DNA from: Hippophae tibetana | Taxonomy: Eukaryota; Streptophyta; Magnoliopsida; Rosales; Elaeagnaceae | Assembly: GCA_037013495.1 (NCBI GenBank) | Contig: CM072811.1 | Coordinates: forward strand, 28,419,659 to 28,483,658 | Length of the DNA: 64,000 nucleotides | Direction: 5' to 3' | In this document: in pieces, positions 57,401-64,000 of the stretch | Layout: each line of letters starts with the position of its first letter | Numbering within the stretch: position 1 is the first letter of the stretch | The notes under the pieces: model-generated | The model's database searches: none | Told to the model about the DNA's origin: nothing | Seen by the model: the letters and a program-made list of their open reading frames with translations, nothing else | Position numbers and translations under genes: made by a program

Positions 57401-58888
57401 TTTGTTATAGATTATAATACGATAAATCAAACCCCCAAGTTTATGTTCTAATATAGCATGAAAAGTTTAAACTTAGATTAAAATTGTTCACTATAATTCT
57501 TATCAATTCTATGTAATGATCATGTATTTTAGATCCTTAATATTCAATAAAATTATCTAATCTTTAGATAATTTTTATAAAAGATTATAATAAATATTAA
57601 CTTGAAGCTCTAAGTTTTTTATTGCAATACGACATAAAAAAATTAATCTTCAACCCTTGTATTTTTTTCCTAGCTCCGTCCTTGATTATATGTAAACCAT
57701 ATTATAAGCTGCTATATATCACAAATATATCACAAACACAACTTACTAACATGGCATGAAAAGTTTAGACTTAGATTAAAGTCGTTCATTATAATTCTTA
57801 TCAATTCTACGTAATGATCATGTATTTTAGATCCTTAATATTCAATAAAATTATCTAATCTTTAGATAATTTTTATAAAATATTATAATAAATATTAACT
57901 TGAAAGCTCTAAGTTTTCTAAGTTTTTTATTGCAATACGACATAAAAAAAATTAATCTTCAACCCTTGTACTTTTTTCCTAGCTCCGCCCTTGATTATAT
58001 GTAGTCCATATTATAAGCTGTTATTTATCACAAATATATCACAAAGACAACTTACACACAAAATCTCATTTGATACAATTAAGTGAATCCAAATGTACCA
58101 TCCAATCATGCTCAACTACATCACTTTGAGATATATCACAAATTTGTGATAATTAGAGTTTTCCTAAGATAGATAATTGAATAAACGAAGACCTCCCAAA
58201 AATATGAAATTATGGTTCCTTCCATTAGATTCATTGGAATTAATCACAACTGTTAAAGTTTGTTTTAAGAAAAGAATTGTAAATTTGATAACTTACATTA
58301 CATGGATTTCCTGAAATTATACTCTAATTCACTAAGGACTATCCGGTGTTAAATATAATTTTAGCAGAATAAATAGTGATTCCTATCATATACTAAGAAA
58401 GCAACAAAAGACTATGAATTTTTGCCAACTAGAAAAAGAATAAAAAAACCTAATTAACATCCGATTATAATATTTCTGAAGAAATTCCACAACAGGTTCT
58501 ACCTTTGGAAGGACACAACATTGAGAAATTTCACTACATACAACATTCATAAAGTATATTTGCTCTCAACTTAATTGAAAATCTTGTACTTTTATCGAAC
58601 AGTTTGAAATCAAGTAACTAATAACTGAAAAATCAAAATTTAAGCTAAGAAAAGCGACATAAAATAAAAAAAAATCAAAATACCTTTGTGTTCTATTCGA
58701 CTGAACTTCGTAAAAATTGAAACCTTACGAGCTTTGGACCTGATTGAAGCAGCAGAAAAAGCAAGAGAAAACAAAGAACCCGAAGCAGTAGAACAAAAGA
58801 ACGAAGAGGAAGAAGAATAAGAAAGCGAAGCTTTTGGATGGCTTGAGATTTCAGCAGGCACAGTCGCTAGATAGTGAACGAAGGCCAT
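54488..58888 (-). CDS. Plastid-type universal-stress-protein-fold protein, 5 exons
   Basis: Exons on the minus strand: 58888-58684, 56345-56227, 55919-55862, 55578-55501 and 54681-54488, together 654 nt and 217 residues. All junctions are GT/AG and keep frame. The first ~65 residues are rich in Ser, Ala and basic residues with no acidic cluster, like a chloroplast transit peptide. The mature part shows the adenine-nucleotide alpha-hydrolase/USP fold: FTNLKHLLLPV (strand 1), ALAKKYGADITVIVID, then GEVADDLNLDLVVISMEAIHS and the C-terminal IPCPVMLLPL. It lacks an evident GxGx(9)GS/T ATP loop. Function is inferred only from the fold. Upstream ATG 58972 is in frame, but the shorter start gives a normal transit peptide. 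Intron 1 (2.3 kb) holds an hAT-like element. Confidence 0.87.
54950..55200. repeat. Small foldback repeat in intron 4 of the USP-like gene
   Basis: ACTTTAGTAACAATG near 55018 is the reverse complement of CATTGTTACTAAAGT near 55100, within a segment of TCCTATAACTTT/AAGCTAAGGGACC-type ends similar to the MITE at 47152. The span is approximate. Confidence 0.5.
56515..57684 (+). mobile_element. hAT-like non-autonomous DNA transposon in intron 1 of the USP-like gene
   Basis: Starts CAGGGGCGGAACTTCTTTGG and ends CCTAGCTCCGTCCTTG, which are inverted-repeat-like (reverse complement CAAGGACGGAGCTAGG). This resembles CAGGGGCGGA termini of plant hAT elements. Flanking 8-mers ATCATGTG (56507-56514) and ATTATATG (57685-57692) match at six of eight positions, as an aged hAT target duplication would. 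The interior is AT-rich with no transposase. Confidence 0.65.
57451..58052 (+). repeat. Tandem duplication (298-bp offset) of the hAT 3' end and intron flank
   Basis: 57451-57748 and 57749-58052 are near-identical: both contain TAATGATCATGTATTTTAGA, the terminal CCTAGCTCCG[TC]CCTTG and flanking ATTATATGTA...ATATCACAAA. The duplicated unit therefore spans the transposon end and host intron, so it arose after insertion. Confidence 0.85.
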
Positions 58889-59165
58889 TAGAGACCGAGT
58901 TCCGAGTCCGAGTTCGCTCAATGAAGCAAAATGATGAATATGAAGAGATCGGAGGGGGTTTCGAGAAAGCACGAGTGAAAATTGAGCGAAAGCTAAAGTG
59001 AAGGATATGATTGCATGATCTGCATAATTTGTATGTGGGCCTATCCAAAATTATCGGCCTCGATTAGTTCCTTCTTTTTTTTCCAATCTCTATCGTTAAT
59101 TTCGGATATATGCGCCTGACACCGTCAAGACAAGAGTATTGGAATTTTTCCCTGAAAATTTTAAC

Positions 59166-59206
59166 TGGGCTCTTGGGCCGTTATGTTTAAATTAAATTAT
59201 TGGGCC
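59166..59206. promoter_or_regulatory. Three site II (TGGGCY) motifs upstream of the USP-like gene
   Basis: TGGGCT at 59166-59171, TGGGCC at 59174-59179 and TGGGCC at 59201-59206, about 280-320 bp upstream of the ATG. Clustered TGGGCY elements bind TCP-class factors in plant promoters of growth-linked genes. Confidence 0.5.
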
Positions 59207-59209
59207 GTA

Positions 59210-61180
59210 GGTTTTTCTTTCCGATTAATATATGATCGACGAATTGAATATTACATTATTATTCGTTATTCATATATGATATTTTTTATTAATTAAATTT
59301 ATTTTTAATTTTTAATAAATATTTTTTTTTTAAATATATTAACTTTAAATTTTATTAATCTAAATATTACATCATCACATATTTAAAAATAAAAAAATAA
59401 TTTTATATAAAAAAATATTATTTAAATTCATAAAATTAAAATTAACAATTAAAATTTTACTTTTAATAAATTAATTAACTCCTTCTATCCAATAATAATA
59501 TATCTTAAAATTTAAAGTTTTATGTTAAAATATTTAATATAATTTTAATAAATTGATATCAATATCATATATTTAATAATGATTCTTCTTTTTAAAACTC
59601 CAATGTAATTATCATCCAAAAATCTGTGACCTCTTTAAGAGTTCTATTAATTCGCATTAGATAAATATAATATATTACATGAAATATAATTAAATATAAT
59701 ATATTATATATAAAAATAAATATAACATGTTCTATATAAATAAATGTGAATGTAATAAATTATATATATATATATATAAGAAAATATAACATAAAAATAA
59801 TAATGATCGAATTTAAAGGGTTTACGAGAATATATTTTTGTCATCTCCCTCATTACTTCATTTTTACACGTTCACTTAAGTCAACCTTGAGATAACGTTT
59901 GATTCATATAATGAAATCGGAATGAAAATAAGAATAAAATCAAAAGGAAATAATTTTGTTTAGTTTGATCACTAGAATCAAAAAAGAAATTAGTATTACA
60001 ATGTTTGATTTACAATTGAAATGAAATATAATAAAAAACACTTAATATTATCTTAATATTCATATATTCAATAAAGTTTAAATAATATTATTTAATTATT
60101 ATTTTTCATCAAACAAAATATATTATTGAAATTAATATTATTTTAAATAATTATTACTTAAAAAGAAAATATATTATTAATTTTATTTTTTTAAATAGTG
60201 TTTCGAAGTTTGAGATTTAATATTTAAGATTTAAGTATTTAAGGTTCGAAGATTTGAGATTTAGAATTATATTTAAGATCGGGATAAGTTTAGAAAAAAA
60301 AATTAAAGATAAAAATAAAATCATAATTCCTTAAATTGGTGAAAGAATTCTTTAGAAATTAATTTTATTTCATTCTAATTTTTCATTACAATCAAACATA
60401 AAAATAAAAAAAATCAATTATGATTTTATTGGATTCTATCTAATAAAACGTGAAGTTTGAAATAACCTTAAACATAAATACGAGTTAAGGAAATCAAAAC
60501 CTTAAAACTAGAGAATAATTAATCATAATTCAAGGAAAAAAGAAGCCATAAAAAAAAAACTTAATAGATTCATTCCAACTTGAAAACTAAAATCCGAATA
60601 AACAAGTTCATGATCAGCCATTAGGGGAAGAGATGACGCCAATTTTGATGAAAGGGCATAAAAGGCCTTTAACGTCCTTGAAGTACCATGGAGACAATGA
60701 CCTTCTATTATTTTGTGCCAAGGACCACAGTACCACACGTCCATTTGGTTCGCTAAAAATTGGTTAATGACTCGAAACTTATCGCGGCATCAACATCGCC
60801 ATTTGGTCCTGCGATGTTTCTAGGGATTCCAAACTACTTATCACCGACAATGTTAACCACAAATTTCTGGAATATTCAGACTGAATAGCAATTGTTCACC
60901 TTCAATTTTCAACTTCCATTACTAGATTCACTTAATGGCCAACGTCAACAACCATAAATGGAGAAGAAATAAAGATTTAGAGATGAGAGATAAACATAGG
61001 AAATTAGGATCCGAAAGCCAAAGCAAATAGATTGTGTAAAATTATAAAATACTGTACAGAAAACGAAATCGTTGAGCAATTTTTGTAAAAATTACTTCAA
61101 TATGCATTTTGTTGCTATATTATGTTTGAATATAAGTAGAATTCTAAATGATAGAAATACTCGTTTAGAATAATATATTT
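59210..61180. other. Intergenic region between divergent USP-like and ESF1 genes
   Basis: Very AT-rich from 59230 to 60520, with one MITE-like foldback. The 60560-60960 stretch is less AT-rich but shows no convincing ORF or known element. Confidence 0.5.
59897..60397. repeat. MITE-like foldback element
   Basis: GTTTGATTCATATAATGAAA at 59897 is nearly the reverse complement of TTTTTCATTACAATCAAAC ending at 60397. Inner copies (GTTTGATTTACAATTGAAAT near 60003) repeat the arm motif. There is no ORF. The span is approximate. Confidence 0.55.
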
Positions 61181-61183
61181 TTT

Positions 61184-61242
61184 GGCCCAATATCTGAAAG
61201 AAGCCCATTTGATTAAATCGAACATTAGTTTAGCCAAGCCCA
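61184..61242. promoter_or_regulatory. Three site II motifs upstream of ESF1
   Basis: GGCCCA at 61184-61189, AGCCCA at 61202-61207 and AGCCCA at 61237-61242 (reverse complements of TGGGCY), 100-160 bp upstream of the ATG. TTAAACCCTC near 61275 is one base from the telo-box AAACCCTA. Site II plus telo-box is the classic arrangement in plant ribosome-biogenesis promoters, which agrees with the gene's role. Confidence 0.6.
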
Positions 61243-61340
61243 AAGTTTCTCTTCTGATCTTCTCTAGTGGCTATTAAACCCTCAGAAGAATATCGTTAAC
61301 CCCTGTGGACAACAGTACGGCTCGACACAGTGGTCGAACA

Positions 61341-63918
61341 ATGGGATCGAAGAACGTGGACGACGACGATAAGAAGATGAAGAAGAAAAACAAGAACAAG
61401 TCTAAGAATGAAGATAGCAACAACTACAAGAAAGGCAATGGAGATAGTAATATAACTATCACCGATTCTCGATTTTCGTCCGTACACTCGGATCCTAGGT
61501 TCCAGAAGGTTCCTAAGCACAAATCTAAGGTGGCTATAGATTCGAGATTCAACCGTATCTTTACTGATAAAAGGTTCGCTTCGTCTTCGGCTCCGTTGGA
61601 CAAGCGAGGCAGGCCTAAGAAGCATAACAATTCCGATAATTCTCTGCGTCATTACTATCGAATCGAAGAAGAAGATATATGTAAGGAAGAAGAAGAAGAG
61701 AGGGAGACTCGGCCTGTTGCGAAAAGCTGTGATGAAGAATTGGGGACCGAGTCGAGCAGCCAGTCCGATGTTTCCGTATCGGAGGATGACGTGGAGAGCC
61801 ATGAATCGGAGACGACTGGGGATAGTGGTGGTGATGACGACGACGAGGTTGTTTACGAGGAGGATGAACCAGAGGCAGAGGTAATGCTTTTAGCTTAGAC
61901 TTTCAATTAATTTTTTTTTGTGTCATTATATTTTTATATATTTTAGATTTTGTTCCCTTACTTTTTATCATTTAATATTTAATTTTTTAATTTTTTAATT
62001 TTTTTAATTTTTACATTTTAATTTTTACTTTTTTTTTTACTCTTTTTAAAGTTTAATTTCAATTTGTTTCATATTTAATACTAAATAAAGAAACCAAATT
62101 ATAAAAAATGAAACTATGGGTATTCAAGTGTGAAGAAAAAAAGTTATTAAATCAAAATAAAAAATAAAAACGGGATTAAACGGTTGAATATAAAAAAACA
62201 AATAAATTATTTGTATAATTCAATCTCAAAATAACAAAAAAGAAAAAAAGATTAATGTGTAAAAATTATTAAAAAAAATAAAGAAATTAAATTGAAAAAA
62301 GAAATAAGGGACTGAATTGTAAAAAATGAAAAGTAAAGAATAAATTATAAGAAGAAATATAATAATTATTTGTGTAGTTAAATCATTCAAAATGAAAAAT
62401 AGGAAGTGGCAATGTTTTTGTAATCTGCTTTGTCTATGGGGTTGGAATTTGGGCAGGAGGAACAAATACCAGAAATTGAAAAGGAAACCCACAGGCTTGC
62501 TGTTGTTAACATGGATTGGAGGCACGTTAAGGTATGTGTTCGAAGCTTAAACTGAAATAATTCGTTTTTACTCAGATGAAAATTTCATTCTTTTATCTAG
62601 GCTGTTGATTTGTACATGATGTTGAGCTCATTTCTTCCCAAAGAGGGGCAAATAAACTCTGTTACCATTTATCCATCCGAATTTGGAATTCAGCGTATGA
62701 AAGAGGAAGAGCTTAAGGGTCCGGTTGGTCTATTTGACGATGAGAATGATAAAAATGATGAAGACGATGATGAAATTGATAATGAGAAATTGCGTGCTTA
62801 TGAGAAAAGTAGGCTCAGGTAAACAATGGTGTCATTTATTGCTCAACAACTCCCATCAGGATTAAGTATTTTGCTGTGATATTAGCTTTATTTGTTATGG
62901 ATATCTCTCATAACATTCCAGATATTTGGAATTCTTGTACCGAAAATGATTGAAAGAAATATGTCATTCGTGGAAAATCTTTATGGTTATTAATTTTACG
63001 TGTAGAGTTCAAATTTTGATTGATGCACTTGCTCACATGCAAATATATGTTACTCGGTGTTTTGTTTGTACTTCTCTTTCTTTTATTTTGCACTGTTTAT
63101 CCATGGAACTAGACATCACAGAAACATGGCAACAATACTATTCCTTTCTCTTATTCCTTTTCGTAAGACCAACCTTTAGATATTGGTGAAAGCAGAACCA
63201 AGTCTCTCTTAGTTTTTGCCAGTCGATGAGTCTAAAACATTGTCTAGTTTACCCCTAATAAAGCTTTGTTCGATAAAGCAAACGATTCGTTCCGACAACT
63301 TCGGACCAGATTAACCCTTTTGAATTAGCCGAAAAAGACACTTTCTGTATATAGATATGCCCGCACTAATAAAAGTATCCTTTTGTAGTTTTTATTTATG
63401 GGATATATTATATTGTTCACAGATACTACTACGCTGTAGTGGAGTGTGATTCAATTGCGACTGCTGATTACCTTTATAAAGCATGTGATGGTGTTGAATT
63501 TGAACGATCGTCAAATGTGCTTGACATGAGGTTTATTCCTGACTCAATGGAATTTAAGCAGGCCCCTTGTGACGTTGCAACAGAGGTATATTTCTCCAAT
63601 CATTCAATGGCAATAGTGAGCTTGTGATCTTGTGTAGAAAGTTGCAAAGTCATTTTGTATTTTTTAGGGATCATGACTATTCATGCATTTTGCATAAGTT
63701 CCATTGGCTTTTCTTCCCCTTTTGTTTTTTTAGAAGTAATGAATAGAATAGCAGTAATAACAGTGGTGACAAGTTCTTCTTTTGATTAGGCCCCTTCGAA
63801 GTATGAGGGTTTAGATTTTCATACCCAAGTTCTGCAACACAGTAAGATTAATCTTACTTGGGATGAAGATGAACCAGATCGTGTGAAGACATTGAAACGA
63901 AAGTTTAATGATGACCAG
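61341..63918 (+). CDS. ESF1: ESF1-like pre-rRNA processing protein, N-terminal part (gene continues beyond window)
   Basis: Exons seen: 61341-61880, 62457-62531, 62601-62818, 63423-63585 and 63790-63918, all with GT/AG borders and in frame, giving 375 codons; the rest lies to the right. The start is the ATG of MGSKN; an in-frame ATG at 61305 is possible. A Lys-rich N-terminus is followed by the ESF1 hallmark DSRFSSVHSDPRFQKVPKHK and DSRFNRIFTDKRF, DKRGRPKK, then acidic Ser/Glu/Asp stretches. Exons 2-4 give AVVNMDWRHVK, VTIYPSEFGIQRM and YYYAVVECDSIATADYLYKACDGVEFERSSN, the RNA-binding-like core. ESF1 acts in nucleolar 18S rRNA maturation (family knowledge). Upstream site II motifs fit this role. 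Confidence 0.93.
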
Positions 63919-64000
63919 GTTAGTGCATAGTTTATGAACTATTACATGGAAGAAAAGTTATTTTAGATGCTGACAGTATTCCAAACACCCCAACCTTTTA

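Noticed and set aside
61296-61802. 168-codon minus-strand ORF opposite ESF1 exon 1
   Set aside because: Antisense shadow of the Lys/Glu/Ser-rich ESF1 N-terminus.
62226-62525. 99-codon Phe-rich minus-strand ORF
   Set aside because: Low-complexity reading of A-rich ESF1 intron 1 and exon 2.

Overview
This is an AT-rich plant nuclear window. Spliced genes with short exons, plant-type promoter motifs and nested LTR retrotransposons point to a eudicot, but I cannot name the species from the sequence alone. Four ordinary host genes are visible, all in the right-hand third: a small RING-H2 ubiquitin-ligase gene (minus, 43.7-44.1 kb), a PreY/Trm112-like gene (minus, exons at 46.5, 51.4 and 51.7 kb), a plastid-type universal-stress-protein-fold gene (minus, five exons, 54.5-58.9 kb), and the N-terminal part of the pre-rRNA processing factor ESF1 (plus, 61.3 kb to the window end). 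The USP-like and ESF1 genes each have clustered TGGGCY (site II) motifs upstream of the start; the PreY-like gene has one nearby.

The left two-thirds is mobile-element territory. At 1-4.5 kb lies a decayed endogenous pararetrovirus (Caulimoviridae) with coat-protein zinc-finger, protease, RT/RNase H and viroplasmin remnants in viral order. At 7.4-14.6 kb is a decayed Ty1/copia element on the minus strand. A solo LTR of another family sits in its leader, and a roughly 250-bp direct repeat flanks it. At 16.6-17.0 kb is a gag-protease scrap of a Ty3 element. A second decayed Ty1/copia element (about 17.0-36.9 kb, plus strand) is split in its integrase region by a young Ty3/Athila-type element at 19455-35213, marked by a perfect CTTAT target-site duplication.

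The Athila-type element is the most unusual object here. It has three LTRs: two in tandem at the 5' end, with the junction breaking inside the primer binding site, and one at the 3' end. The LTRs are nearly identical except in a GC-rich block. It carries two tandem gag genes. The first is a stand-alone gag ORF whose zinc knuckle has lost two cysteines; the second is fused in frame to a complete protease-RT-RNase H-integrase. Each coding ORF is followed by the same pair of small hairpins, and the leader has two consecutive hairpins with matching layout but different, fully paired stems. A decayed relative at 39.1-40.9 kb retains the same leader block, PPT and LTR.

The right-hand genes have introns swollen by transposable elements. 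The PreY-like intron 2 (about 4.8 kb) holds a foldback MITE and an LTR with an internal 1.3-kb tandem duplication. The USP-like intron 1 holds an hAT-like element whose 3' end is tandemly duplicated. A perfect 51-bp inverted repeat with a 103-bp spacer at 41367-41571 is unexplained by any gene. The remaining long AT-rich stretches show no supportable gene.
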